Under the pieces are notes generated by a model that saw only the letters and a list, made by a program, of their open reading frames with translations, was not told the DNA's origin and made no database searches. A stretch of DNA of 43,010 nucleotides from Patescibacteria group bacterium UBA1400 (GTDB lineage Bacteria > Patescibacteriota > Microgenomatia > UBA1400), in NCBI GenBank assembly GCA_002305125.1, contig DBQG01000050.1, positions 1 through 43,010 on the forward strand. The letters are read 5' to 3'. Shown piece after piece: positions 33,976 to 41,606 of the stretch. A program made the translations under genes and the position numbers. How positions within the stretch are numbered: position 1 is the first letter of the stretch; each line of letters begins with the position of its first letter.

Positions 33976-35439
33976 ATGAAACGAAAAAAAATTAAATTAA
34001 ACCTTAAAGTTATTATTTTTATTATCATTATTTTTAACATCTTTGCCAGAATCCCGGCTTTATTTGAACCCATCTGGTATGGAGACGAATGTATTTATTT
34101 AACTTTAGGCCAAGGCTTAAATAAAGGTCTTAACTTTTATAAAGATATTCATGATAATAAACCTCCCCTGTTATATCTTATCGCCGGACTGGCGCAGGCA
34201 AGACTTTTTTGGCTTAGATTGATTACCTTGGCCTGGAATACTTTCAATATTTTTCTAATTTTCAAGATTGCCAAAAAACTACTAGCTAAAGATTGGTTAG
34301 TTATTTTAACTACTCTCATTTTTACTCTTTTCTCTCTTTTACCCGAAGGCCGCATTGCTAACGGTGAAGTATTTATGATCATGCCCGCTACGTTAGGTCT
34401 TCTTTTTGCCTTAAAAGCTAAGAATGAAAAAAATCATTTTCTTTGGTTCTTATCAGGTATTGGATTTGCTACCGGTTTTTTATTTAAAATACCTATTGCT
34501 TTTGATTTTGCAGGCTTGCTATTTGGCTTTTTTATCTTTACTAAAAAAACTATTAAAGATGTTTTTACTGTTTTAATAGATAAAAGATTATATCTTACTT
34601 TAGCAGGCTTTTTCCTACCCATAATTCTTTCCATTATTTATTATGCAAAGCTGGGGGCTTTTACGCCCTACGTAAGATCTGCCCTACTACAAAATATCGG
34701 ATATCTTTCTTCCTGGAGCGGCAGTAATACAGGGCTTTACCTTAGAGGTCTACTCGTTCTTACAGCCACCCTAGCTCTTTTCATCTTTAGAAAAAGACTA
34801 GGTTTTAACTTTTATACCCTAGCTTTAATGAGTTTTTGGGGCGCTTTTGGTGTCTTTTTATCAGAAAGACCTTATCCTCATTATCTGATTGAAATTGCTC
34901 CTTGGCTAGCTTTATTAACAGGGGTCGTTTTAAAAGAAAAAAAACTGCTCCAAATACTATTTGCCGTCTTTTTAGGCCTAAGTCTTTTTACCGGTTATAA
35001 ATATTATGATTTTTGGTGGTATGATAACCTACCTTACTATAAAAACTTTTTAAGATTTACTACGAGAAGAATAAGTAAAGAAGAATATTTCCGATTTTTT
35101 GCTGGGCAAAAAGTAATTGATGATTATGCTGTTAGTAAATATATTCAGGAGCATAGTAGTGAAAATGATAGGATTTTTGTCTGGGGTGAAGGATCTTGCA
35201 TTTATGCCCTTTCAAGACGTCTTCCTCCAGGAAGATATACTGCTACCTATCATATTTTTGACTTTAATGGCTTTGAAGAAACCCTGCAGGCAATGAGACA
35301 AACTTCTCCCCAGCTTATTATCAAGTTGGATTCGGAATCCAGACCTTTTCCTGGACTAAACAGTCTTATCTCCCAGTATTATGCCCAAAACAGCAAGGTT
35401 GGTGAGGCAGTCATTTATCACAAAGTGGTTAACTATTAA
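33976..35439 (+). CDS. PMT_2/ArnT-like GT-C glycosyltransferase
   Basis: 487 aa with about ten membrane helices and a C-terminal soluble domain (about 380-487). The first periplasmic loop carries the acidic pair in PIWYGDECIYLTLGQGL (about 32-48) and then DIHDNKPPLLYL, both typical of the dolichyl-phosphate-mannose transferase clan (PMT_2). It uses a polyprenyl-phosphate sugar as donor. It lies in the run GT2 - GT-C - membrane protein - WecA-like - UbiA-like, so it may use the lipid-linked sugar made by the neighbours (inference). Confidence 0.83.
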   Translation: MKRKKIKLNLKVIIFIIIIFNIFARIPALFEPIWYGDECIYLTLGQGLNKGLNFYKDIHDNKPPLLYLIAGLAQARLFWLRLITLAWNTFNIFLIFKIAKKLLAKDWLVILTTLIFTLFSLLPEGRIANGEVFMIMPATLGLLFALKAKNEKNHFLWFLSGIGFATGFLFKIPIAFDFAGLLFGFFIFTKKTIKDVFTVLIDKRLYLTLAGFFLPIILSIIYYAKLGAFTPYVRSALLQNIGYLSSWSGSNTGLYLRGLLVLTATLALFIFRKRLGFNFYTLALMSFWGAFGVFLSERPYPHYLIEIAPWLALLTGVVLKEKKLLQILFAVFLGLSLFTGYKYYDFWWYDNLPYYKNFLRFTTRRISKEEYFRFFAGQKVIDDYAVSKYIQEHSSENDRIFVWGEGSCIYALSRRLPPGRYTATYHIFDFNGFEETLQAMRQTSPQLIIKLDSESRPFPGLNSLISQYYAQNSKVGEAVIYHKVVNY

Positions 35440-35459
35440 AACAAATAATTTAAGGTAAA

Positions 35460-35867
35460 ATGGCTAAAGTTAAACAGTTAAAGTTTATTAAAGATGCAAA
35501 TTATTTTAAAATAACTCAAGAAGAGTTTAATACTTTAATGAAGGACAAGGCTTTAAAAAGAGTTGTCCAGCTTATTTTTTTCCTTCTATCTTTAAACCTT
35601 CTAATCTTAGCTCTTTTATGGCCCAAGCTACCACCTCAGCTACCTCTTTTATATCAAAAACCCTGGGGTGAAGAACAGTTGGTGGATAAACTTACTTTTC
35701 TTATTCTACCTCTGGCTAATTTAACTTTTTGTTTAGTTAATATAAGAGTAGCCAGTTTTTTTTTCAAAAAAGAAACTCTTTTAAGTCAAGTGCTTGTTTT
35801 TTCCTCCTTAACAGTCAATCTTTTAGCCACCATTACTCTAATAAGAATTATTACTATAATTATTTAA
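35460..35867 (+). CDS. Small membrane protein beside the WecA-like gene, unknown
   Basis: 135 aa, not recognised as a named family. An N-terminal soluble part (FIKDANYFKITQEEFNTLMKD), then three hydrophobic segments (about 34-55, 75-95, 108-133). The segment LPPQLPLLYQKPWGEEQLVDK after the first helix looks conserved-type and recalls DUF1648-like loops; that is only a resemblance. It lies 3 bp before the WecA-like gene and 20 bp after the GT-C gene, so it belongs to the envelope operon. Confidence 0.68.
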   Translation: MAKVKQLKFIKDANYFKITQEEFNTLMKDKALKRVVQLIFFLLSLNLLILALLWPKLPPQLPLLYQKPWGEEQLVDKLTFLILPLANLTFCLVNIRVASFFFKKETLLSQVLVFSSLTVNLLATITLIRIITIII

Positions 35868-35870
35868 CCT

Positions 35871-36986
35871 ATGAATCTTGTAAATATTTTTAGCAACTGG
35901 ATTTTAAGCAGAGCTTTACTGACTTTTATTATCTCCTGTCTTCTTTCTTTCTTACTAACTCCTTTGGTTATAAAGATATATCGGAAACTGAAGTGGCTGG
36001 ATGATCCCAAAAAACAAACCCATCCAAAAGTTATTCATAAATATCCTGTTCCAAGAGGAGGAGGGATACCTATTTTTTTAGCAATTTTAGCTACCAGTCT
36101 TATATTACTACCCCTAGATAAACATTTAATCGGCATTTTAGCAGGAGGATTTTTAATCTTAATTATTGGCATTCTTGATGACCGTTTCAATCTCAACCCT
36201 TATCTTAGGTTGGGAGCAGGTATACTGGCAGCCCTTTTTGTAGTGGGGGCTGGCATTGGCATTGCTTTTATAACCAATCCTTTTGGTGGAGTCATTCAAC
36301 TTAATCAACCACAAATACCTGTTTTTCTTTTCGGAAAAATGCGCACTATTTGGGTTTTAGCTGATATTTTTGCTGTTTTATGGATTTTATGGTCTATGAA
36401 TTTTGTTAACTGGTCTAAAGGCGTAGATGGTCAACTGCCCGGCATGGTAGCGATCGCCGGAATTACTATTGGTCTTTTAAGTCTAAAGTTCAGTGCCGAC
36501 ATTACTCAATGGCCAGTCATAATCCTGGCTTTTGCCACTGCTGGTGCTTATTTAGGTTTTCTGCCCTGGAATTTTTTTCCTCAAAAAATTATGCCCGGGT
36601 ATGGTGGAGGCGCTTTAGCCGGTTTTTTTCTGGCAGTACTAACTATTCTATCTACCACTAAGGTAGGCACAGGAACTATGGTTCTGGCTGTTCCCATGCT
36701 TGATGCTTTTTATACTATTATTAGAAGAATTAGGAAAGGGAAGTCTCCTGTTTGGGGAGACGCAGGCCACCTACATCATAAACTTATGAATTTGGGTTGG
36801 GGAAAAAGAAGAATTGCTATTTTTTATTGGCTTATAACTGCTATATTTGGTTTTTTAGCCATCGTATTGAAGACTCAAGCTAAATTTTATACAATCATTT
36901 TATTAATAGTTGTTTTTGGAGGCATATTATTGTGGTTAAACTACTTTCTCTCCTCCTCATCTCGGCCAGACCAATCCAGTGGCTAA
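35871..36986 (+). CDS. WecA/TagO-like polyprenyl-phosphate sugar-1-phosphate transferase
   Basis: Transfers a sugar-1-phosphate from a UDP-sugar to undecaprenyl phosphate, the first committed step of many envelope glycans. 371 aa, about 10-11 membrane helices. Motifs: LDDPKKQTHPKVIHKYPVPRGGG (about 43-65), the DD of GILDDRFNL (about 103-104), NFVNWSKGVDGQLPG, FLPWNFFP, and PMLDAFYTIIRR...GDAGHLHHKLM near the C-terminus. The HLHHKL motif points to the WecA/TagO group rather than MraY. Its last 55 nt overlap the next gene in another frame. Confidence 0.93.
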   Translation: MNLVNIFSNWILSRALLTFIISCLLSFLLTPLVIKIYRKLKWLDDPKKQTHPKVIHKYPVPRGGGIPIFLAILATSLILLPLDKHLIGILAGGFLILIIGILDDRFNLNPYLRLGAGILAALFVVGAGIGIAFITNPFGGVIQLNQPQIPVFLFGKMRTIWVLADIFAVLWILWSMNFVNWSKGVDGQLPGMVAIAGITIGLLSLKFSADITQWPVIILAFATAGAYLGFLPWNFFPQKIMPGYGGGALAGFFLAVLTILSTTKVGTGTMVLAVPMLDAFYTIIRRIRKGKSPVWGDAGHLHHKLMNLGWGKRRIAIFYWLITAIFGFLAIVLKTQAKFYTIILLIVVFGGILLWLNYFLSSSSRPDQSSG

Positions 36987-37867
36987 AAAATGTTCTTCTT
37001 TTTACCGGCCTTGTTTTTACCGGCTGGCTGTTTATTCCGGAAAAGTTTGTTAAAGTGCTTTTAGCCACCATAATCTTTTCTTTTGTTACCTCAGCTATTT
37101 ATATTTTCAACGATATTTTAGATATGCCCAAGGACAGACTTCATCCTTTAAAAAAAGACCGTCCCCTGGCTTCAGGAAAACTGCCCTTACCTTATGCTTT
37201 ATTTACTACCCTCTTTCTTATTATCTTTTCTTTATTTTTTGCCTCTAATCTTTCTTTTTTCTTTTTCCTTATTACTTTGGCCTACTTAATTCTTCACTTC
37301 CTTTACACCACCATTTTAAAAAACATTGTTATTATTGATGTTTTAGCTCTAGCTTCAGGCTTTATTCTAAGAGTATATGCCGGAGCCGTAGTTATTGATA
37401 CTCATATTAATATTTGGCTATTGCTGTGTGTAATTTCTTTTTCTCTGTTTTTAGCCGTAGGCAAAAGAAGGTCAGAACTAACCCTTTTAAGCAGTAAAAG
37501 TAAAATAGGAGAAACGCGGCAAGTGCTTTTTTCATATCCGGAAAAGCTGCTTGATCTTTATATTTCAATGTTTGCCAATACAACTTGGCTAACTTATGCT
37601 TGGTTTGCTTTTATTTATCCCACCATTACTCCTTCGGAAAGGTTAATTCATTTATGGGCTGATATTCCCAGAACCTTCAGAAGCCAAAAATGGCTCATGG
37701 CTACAATCCCGTTTGTTATTTACGGAGTAATGAGATATTTATTTGTGATTTATAAGGAAAATGAGGGAGAAACGCCTGCCAAAGTGCTTATTAAAGATAA
37801 GCCCTTGTTTGCCACTGTATTGGTTTGGGGATTAATGGTAATAGCTATTGTCTACGGTCTGAGCTAA
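36932..37867 (+). CDS. UbiA-type polyprenyl-phosphate phosphoribosyltransferase-like protein
   Basis: A UbiA-superfamily membrane transferase, 311 aa with about nine helices. First Asp-rich motif NDILDMPKDRLHPLKKDRPLASG (about 60-82) and second region IDVLALASGFILRVYAGA (about 132-149). The ARPIQWLKNVLLF N-terminus and VGKRRSEL segment fit the decaprenyl-phosphate phosphoribosyltransferase (Rv3806c-like) subgroup, which makes the precursor of lipid-linked arabinose. GTG 36932 gives a 55-nt overlap with the WecA-like gene; no shorter convincing start was found. It converges on the PEGA gene with a 3-bp gap. The subgroup is probable; no DprE1/E2 genes are in the window. Confidence 0.87.
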   Translation: MVKLLSLLLISARPIQWLKNVLLFTGLVFTGWLFIPEKFVKVLLATIIFSFVTSAIYIFNDILDMPKDRLHPLKKDRPLASGKLPLPYALFTTLFLIIFSLFFASNLSFFFFLITLAYLILHFLYTTILKNIVIIDVLALASGFILRVYAGAVVIDTHINIWLLLCVISFSLFLAVGKRRSELTLLSSKSKIGETRQVLFSYPEKLLDLYISMFANTTWLTYAWFAFIYPTITPSERLIHLWADIPRTFRSQKWLMATIPFVIYGVMRYLFVIYKENEGETPAKVLIKDKPLFATVLVWGLMVIAIVYGLS

Positions 37868-37870
37868 GCA

Positions 37871-38788
37871 CTAACGGTATAAAGTGGCATAAGTACCTGA
37901 TATCCAACCTTGTTTGCCTTTTTTATACTCAATTTTATACCAACCGGTTTCATTAACTTCAATAAATTTAAAAACTTCATCAGGATAAATCTTGCCCAAC
38001 ACAGTCTCGTCTTTTCCTGCGGTTGAGGGTTCGCTTCTAACATTAAGCCAACCTGTAGGCGTATCTTTAATTTTTACATAAGGCTTGGCCATCTCCGCTC
38101 CCGGACTGGCCTCATCTTCTTCATTAAGTAAATCAGCCACATCGTCATCAACTTCCTCATCGGCTTTTTTACCCGACTCTGTTGCTTCTTTATCAGGTTC
38201 TTCCTGAATGATGCTTTCTTTAGCCAGCTGAACATCAATTAAAAGTTTATGGCCCTTAACAACTTTAGCCTTTAAACTCTCCTCCTTAAAACCAGGAGAG
38301 GATAAAGTTATCTGCCTTTCACCCTCAACAACATCATCTAGAGAAAGAGGCGTAAAGCCTTTGGGTTCACCGTCAATATTAACTACAACTCCATCCGGAG
38401 TACTAATAATTGAGACCTTGGTTGAGTCTTTATCAGTAATCGGTTCTAAGGTAAGGGTATAACCACTCATCTGATCTTCTTTAGAGGCAATATTACGGGA
38501 GACAACCGTCATAATGCCCGGATAAAGCTTAACAATTCCCTGCCATGTTAATAAAGCCTCACTAGCGCTGTCAGGTACAATCTTTACGGTATAATCTCCC
38601 GGCTTAAGCTCTTCGTTAAAATAAGGAGTTTGCCCTACGTGATTATCATTTAAAAATACTGTTGATGTAGGCTCAGACATAATCTGTAAAGCCGCCTGCT
38701 TTTTGCCCAGAAAAGGAATATTACAACCGGAAAGAAATAAAACTAAAAGTAAAATAATAAACGAAAGTAATGGTTTTACTAACTTCAT
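37871..38788 (-). CDS. Lipoprotein with PEGA repeats and C-terminal SH3b domain
   Basis: 305 aa from ATG 38788, which gives a clean lipoprotein signal (MKLVKPLLSF..LFLSGC, lipobox LSGC); a longer frame from 38824 is less likely because it buries the promoter. After the lipid-attachment Cys there is a first PEGA-like domain (IMSEPTSTVFLNDNHVGQTP), a second PEGA domain (ISTPDGVVVNIDGEPKGFTP), an acidic Glu/Asp linker (about 210-235) and an SH3b domain (GWLNVRSEPS...GWYKIEYKKGKQGWISGTY). SH3b and PEGA domains often bind cell wall. Probable surface/wall-binding lipoprotein. Confidence 0.87.
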   Translation of the reverse strand: MKLVKPLLSFIILLLVLFLSGCNIPFLGKKQAALQIMSEPTSTVFLNDNHVGQTPYFNEELKPGDYTVKIVPDSASEALLTWQGIVKLYPGIMTVVSRNIASKEDQMSGYTLTLEPITDKDSTKVSIISTPDGVVVNIDGEPKGFTPLSLDDVVEGERQITLSSPGFKEESLKAKVVKGHKLLIDVQLAKESIIQEEPDKEATESGKKADEEVDDDVADLLNEEDEASPGAEMAKPYVKIKDTPTGWLNVRSEPSTAGKDETVLGKIYPDEVFKFIEVNETGWYKIEYKKGKQGWISGTYATLYR

Positions 38789-38795
38789 TAACCCA

Positions 38796-38824
38796 AATAT
38801 ACCATACAACACCTCTATTGACAA
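38796..38824 (-). promoter_or_regulatory. Promoter of the PEGA/SH3 lipoprotein gene, leaderless type
   Basis: TTGTCA (38819-38824), a 17-bp spacer and TATATT (38796-38801) on the minus strand, ending 7 nt before ATG 38788. The -35 lies in TTGACAA, which reads TTGTCA on one strand and TTGACA on the other. Confidence 0.7.
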
Positions 38825-38835
38825 GAAAAAAGAGG

Positions 38836-38864
38836 TTAAAAAAACTATTTAAATTTGCTAAAAT
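38836..38864 (+). promoter_or_regulatory. Candidate promoter of tRNA-Cys / riboswitch transcript
   Basis: TTAAAA (38836-38841), a 17-bp spacer and TAAAAT (38859-38864). The predicted start near 38871 lies 18 nt upstream of the mature tRNA. The -10 is good and the -35 modest. Confidence 0.5.
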
Positions 38865-38888
38865 AGAGAAGCCGTCAAAAAAACAGTC

Positions 38889-38960
38889 GGCCTGGTAGCC
38901 AAGTGGAAAGGCGGAGGTCTGCAAAACCTCTATGCGTGGGTTCGATTCCCACCCAGGCCT
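38889..38960 (+). tRNA. tRNA-Cys (GCA)
   Basis: A full cloverleaf: acceptor stem GGCCTGG/CCAGGCC, D arm with GCC/GGC, anticodon stem GAGGT/ACCTC with loop CTGCAAA (anticodon GCA at 38921-38923), and T arm GTGGG-TTCGATT-CCCAC. The discriminator base is T, the identity element for Cys. CCA is not encoded (CAT follows), so CCA must be added enzymatically. The FMN riboswitch starts 17 nt downstream on the same strand. Confidence 0.97.
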
Positions 38961-38977
38961 CATAAAATAAGACGAGT

Positions 38978-39082
38978 GCCTTCAAGGCAAGGTGTAAATC
39001 CTGACCGGTGGTAAAAGCCCACAAGCCAAAATGGCAGATCTGATAATGCAGAGCCGACGGTAAAGTCCGGATGAAAGGAGGC
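38978..39082 (+). ncRNA. FMN riboswitch (RFN element)
   Basis: Conserved RFN blocks are present in order: AAGGTGTAAATCCTGACCGG, GGTAAAAGCCCACAAGCC, then GCAGATCTGATAATGCAG, AGCCGACGGTAAAGTCCGGAT and GAAAGGAGGC. The P1 stem pairs GCCTTC (38978-38983) with GGAGGC (39077-39082), including one G-U. The 3' arm of P1 contains the GGAGG that serves the GTG start at 39089. FMN binding should stabilise P1 and hide the ribosome site, shutting off the transporter when FMN is plentiful. No terminator hairpin is visible between the aptamer and the gene, favouring translational control. Confidence 0.95.
39077..39081 (+). promoter_or_regulatory. Shine-Dalgarno inside riboswitch P1
   Basis: GGAGG, 7 nt before GTG 39089 and part of the 3' strand of P1. 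It decides the permease start: the in-frame ATG at 39071 lies inside the aptamer and has no ribosome site. Confidence 0.8.
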
Positions 39083-39088
39083 TTTTTT

Positions 39089-39835
39089 GTGAGGCTTATT
39101 AATAAAGTTTTGCCAATCGGATCTTTTATTCTTTTTTTAGGATTTTGGTATCTGATTCTTTTGATTAAAAACTACCCCAGCTTCATTTTGCCTACTCCCC
39201 ATGAAGTGGCAATCCGTTTTTTGAAAAGTATAACAAGCGGTATTCTGCCTTTTCACATCTTTATTACTTTGCAGGAAATTTTTTTGGGAGTTTTGGTTGG
39301 TTTTAGCCTGGCTTTTGGTCTAGGTTATATTCTGGCTAAATTTAAATTTTTAAAGTTAGCTATCTCTCCTTTAATCATTGGTTTTCAGGCTGTTCCTATT
39401 ATTGCTATGGCTCCTCTTCTTGTCATTTGGCTAGGACCAGGAATAGAAGCAAAAGTTTTTGTCTGTGCAGCTACTTTATTTTTTCCGGTACTGATCAATA
39501 GTATGGTTGGTTTTTCCAATATCGAGACTAATTATTATGATCTTTTAAACTCTTTAGAGGCAAACTTCTGGCAAAAATTGAAGTTTTTGGAAATTCCTGC
39601 CAGCATGCCGATATTTTTTGCCGGCTTAAAAATCGGAGTTACTTTAAGTGTAATCGGAGCTGTGGTGGGTGAGTTTGTCAGTTCAGATAAAGGTCTAGGT
39701 TTTTTAATTAGCCTGGCAGGCGGACTTTATGACACTCCTTTAAGATTTGTCGCTTTTTTTACCCTAAGCCTTATTGCTCTTTTGCTTTACCTAGGCGTAA
39801 GTTGGGGAGAAAAAAAACTTTTAAAATGGAAATAA
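39089..39835 (+). CDS. ABC transporter permease, FMN-riboswitch controlled (RibX-like)
   Basis: 248 aa with about six membrane helices and the binding-protein-dependent permease (EAA-type) loop around NSLEANFWQKLKFLEIPASMPIFFAGLKIGVTLSVIGAVVGEF (about 156-198). It belongs to the SsuC/ThiX/RibX-type permease group. The start is GTG 39089, set by the Shine-Dalgarno in the riboswitch. It is first in a permease - binding protein - ATPase operon. Because expression is under an FMN riboswitch, the likely cargo is riboflavin or a flavin precursor; the protein sequence alone would not distinguish this from HMP, taurine or sulfonate importers. Confidence 0.9.
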   Translation: MRLINKVLPIGSFILFLGFWYLILLIKNYPSFILPTPHEVAIRFLKSITSGILPFHIFITLQEIFLGVLVGFSLAFGLGYILAKFKFLKLAISPLIIGFQAVPIIAMAPLLVIWLGPGIEAKVFVCAATLFFPVLINSMVGFSNIETNYYDLLNSLEANFWQKLKFLEIPASMPIFFAGLKIGVTLSVIGAVVGEFVSSDKGLGFLISLAGGLYDTPLRFVAFFTLSLIALLLYLGVSWGEKKLLKWK

Positions 39836-39868
39836 ATTAAATTAAATTAAGAAAGGCTGAAAATTTAA

Positions 39869-40891
39869 ATGAATTTAAAAAAAGTAATCGTTTGGATCCT
39901 GCTGGGAGTATTTATTCTCCTTGCTTTTTATAGCAAAAATTACCGCCCAAATAAACAACAAGAAAAGATTAATAAAAAACTGGAGCTTGCCACGGTTAAA
40001 GTAGGTATGGGATTTATTCCTAATATTCAATTTGCTCCCTTTTATGTAGCCTTAGATAAAGGATTTTTTACTGACCAGGGATTGAGTCTTGATTTTAATT
40101 ACGGACTGGAAACAGATATTATTGCTCTTTTGGCAAACAAAGAGCTTGATATTGGCATTGGTAGCGGCGAGCAGGTAATCCTGGCCCAAGCTAAAGATCT
40201 GCCTATAGTTAACTTTTTCAACTGGTATCAACGCTTTCCCGTCTGCCTTATGTCCTTGGCAGAAAAAAAGATTAATGATCCTCAGGACTTAAAAGGAAAA
40301 ATTATCGGCATTCCAGTCATGCAGGGAGCTAGCTTTATCGGTCTTCAGGCCTTGCTTTTAGCCAATAATCTTAGTCAGGATCAAGTTAATATTCAAAGCA
40401 TTGGCTATACTCAAGCTGAAAGCCTTATCGCCGGCAAGGTTGACGCAGCTGTCTGTTATACTATAAATGAACCGGTTAATTTAAAAAATCAGGGTTACCA
40501 GCTTAATCTTATTGAAGTTGCTGACTATGTTAACTTTGTCTCCAATGGCCTTTTAACAAACCAGCAGATAATTAACCAACAACCTGAAATGCTGAAGGCT
40601 TTTATCATGGCTTTTTTAAAAGGGGTTGAGTTTACAATCACCAATCCTGATGAGGCTTTTACCATTGCCAAAAAATATATTCCGGAAATAGAAAATGAAC
40701 AGGTGCAAAAACAGGTTCTTTTGGAAAGCCTTAAAATCTGGCAGGTTACTGACCCCGGCCTTAACGATGTCAACCAATGGCAGGAGTCTTTAGAGTTTTT
40801 AACCAAAATCGGCTTAGTAGAAAAAGACCTTGAAGCAAACAGCCTGTTTACCAATCAATTTTTACCTTATGAAAAAAATAATAGAGATTAA
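39869..40891 (+). CDS. NMT1/THI5-like substrate-binding protein (RibY-like)
   Basis: The extracellular binding subunit of the importer, 340 aa. An N-terminal membrane helix (about 6-21) anchors it; there is no lipobox Cys. Family features: GFIPNIQFAPFYVALDKGFFTDQGL (about 48-72), ANKELDIGIGSGEQVILA, DLKGKIIGIPVMQGASFIGLQALL, and AGKVDAAVCYTINEPV. This fold binds HMP-type pyrimidines in thiamine systems, and riboflavin in the RibXY systems described in Chloroflexi (established knowledge). The FMN riboswitch upstream selects riboflavin as the better guess. The end overlaps the ATPase start by 23 nt. Confidence 0.9.
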   Translation: MNLKKVIVWILLGVFILLAFYSKNYRPNKQQEKINKKLELATVKVGMGFIPNIQFAPFYVALDKGFFTDQGLSLDFNYGLETDIIALLANKELDIGIGSGEQVILAQAKDLPIVNFFNWYQRFPVCLMSLAEKKINDPQDLKGKIIGIPVMQGASFIGLQALLLANNLSQDQVNIQSIGYTQAESLIAGKVDAAVCYTINEPVNLKNQGYQLNLIEVADYVNFVSNGLLTNQQIINQQPEMLKAFIMAFLKGVEFTITNPDEAFTIAKKYIPEIENEQVQKQVLLESLKIWQVTDPGLNDVNQWQESLEFLTKIGLVEKDLEANSLFTNQFLPYEKNNRD

Positions 40892-41606
40892 AAATCTAAG
40901 TTATTCTTATACGGATTTAAAGGTTTTGCAAAATCTTAACTTTTCTGTTGAGGCAAACGAGTTTTTAGCCATTATCGGGCCCTTAGGCAGCGGCAAAACT
41001 ACTTTGCTTAAAATAATAGCTGGTTTGAAAAAAGCGGATAAAGGTAATATTTTATTCCAGGGTAAAAATTTACTTAAACCAACCAGAAAAATAGGCTTTA
41101 TCTTTCAAAAAAATAATCTTTTACCCTGGCTGACAGTCTGGGAAAATATAATTTTACCTTTAAAAATACAGCAGCTGTCAATAAAAGAAATTGAGAAAAG
41201 AGGAGAAGAGATTATTGAACTTGTAGATCTAAAAAAATTTAAACATATGTACCCTCATGAACTTTCGGGGGGAATGGAACAACTTGCGGCTTTAACCAGG
41301 GCTTTTATCACTGATGCCGAACTTTTACTCTTAGATGAACCTTTTGCTTCCCTAGATGTTATCAATAGGGAAAAAATGAATCTGGAACTGTTAAAACTAT
41401 GGAAACAAAGAAAAAAAACCATTCTTTTTGTCACCCACTCAATTGAAGAAGCAGTCTTTCTGGCTGACAAAATTATCCTTCTTGCTTCAAACAAAATCAA
41501 AAAAGAATTAACAATTAATTTTCCCAGGCCAAGAAATATAAATATAAGTAAGAGTAAAAAGTTTTTAAATAAAAAGTGCCAAATTAAAAATTTATGGCAA
41601 AACTAG
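40869..41606 (+). CDS. ABC transporter ATPase of the flavin-type importer
   Basis: 245 aa from ATG 40869 (a reading from 40830 would add 13 residues inside the upstream gene and is not needed). Walker A GPLGSGKTT (about 36-44), Q-loop FQKNNLLPWLTVWENI, signature LSGGMEQLAALTRAF (a variant of LSGGQ), Walker B LLLLDEPFASLD and switch His in FVTHSIEEA. It is of the SsuB/ThiZ/TauB type. It overlaps the binding-protein gene by 23 nt and its TAG stop shares CTAG with the converging gene at 41603. Confidence 0.92.
   Translation: MKKIIEIKNLSYSYTDLKVLQNLNFSVEANEFLAIIGPLGSGKTTLLKIIAGLKKADKGNILFQGKNLLKPTRKIGFIFQKNNLLPWLTVWENIILPLKIQQLSIKEIEKRGEEIIELVDLKKFKHMYPHELSGGMEQLAALTRAFITDAELLLLDEPFASLDVINREKMNLELLKLWKQRKKTILFVTHSIEEAVFLADKIILLASNKIKKELTINFPRPRNINISKSKKFLNKKCQIKNLWQN

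Noticed and set aside
38721..38963. Minus-strand frame across tRNA-Cys
   Set aside because: It runs antisense through a complete tRNA and into the lipoprotein promoter; not a gene.
39071..39088. ATG 39071 as start of the permease
   Set aside because: It lies in the conserved GGATG block of the FMN aptamer; GTG 39089 has the Shine-Dalgarno at proper distance.
39089..41606. Thiamine-precursor or taurine/sulfonate importer
   Set aside because: The protein families would allow it, but the leader matches the FMN aptamer, not the TPP (THI) aptamer or a sulfur-responsive leader.
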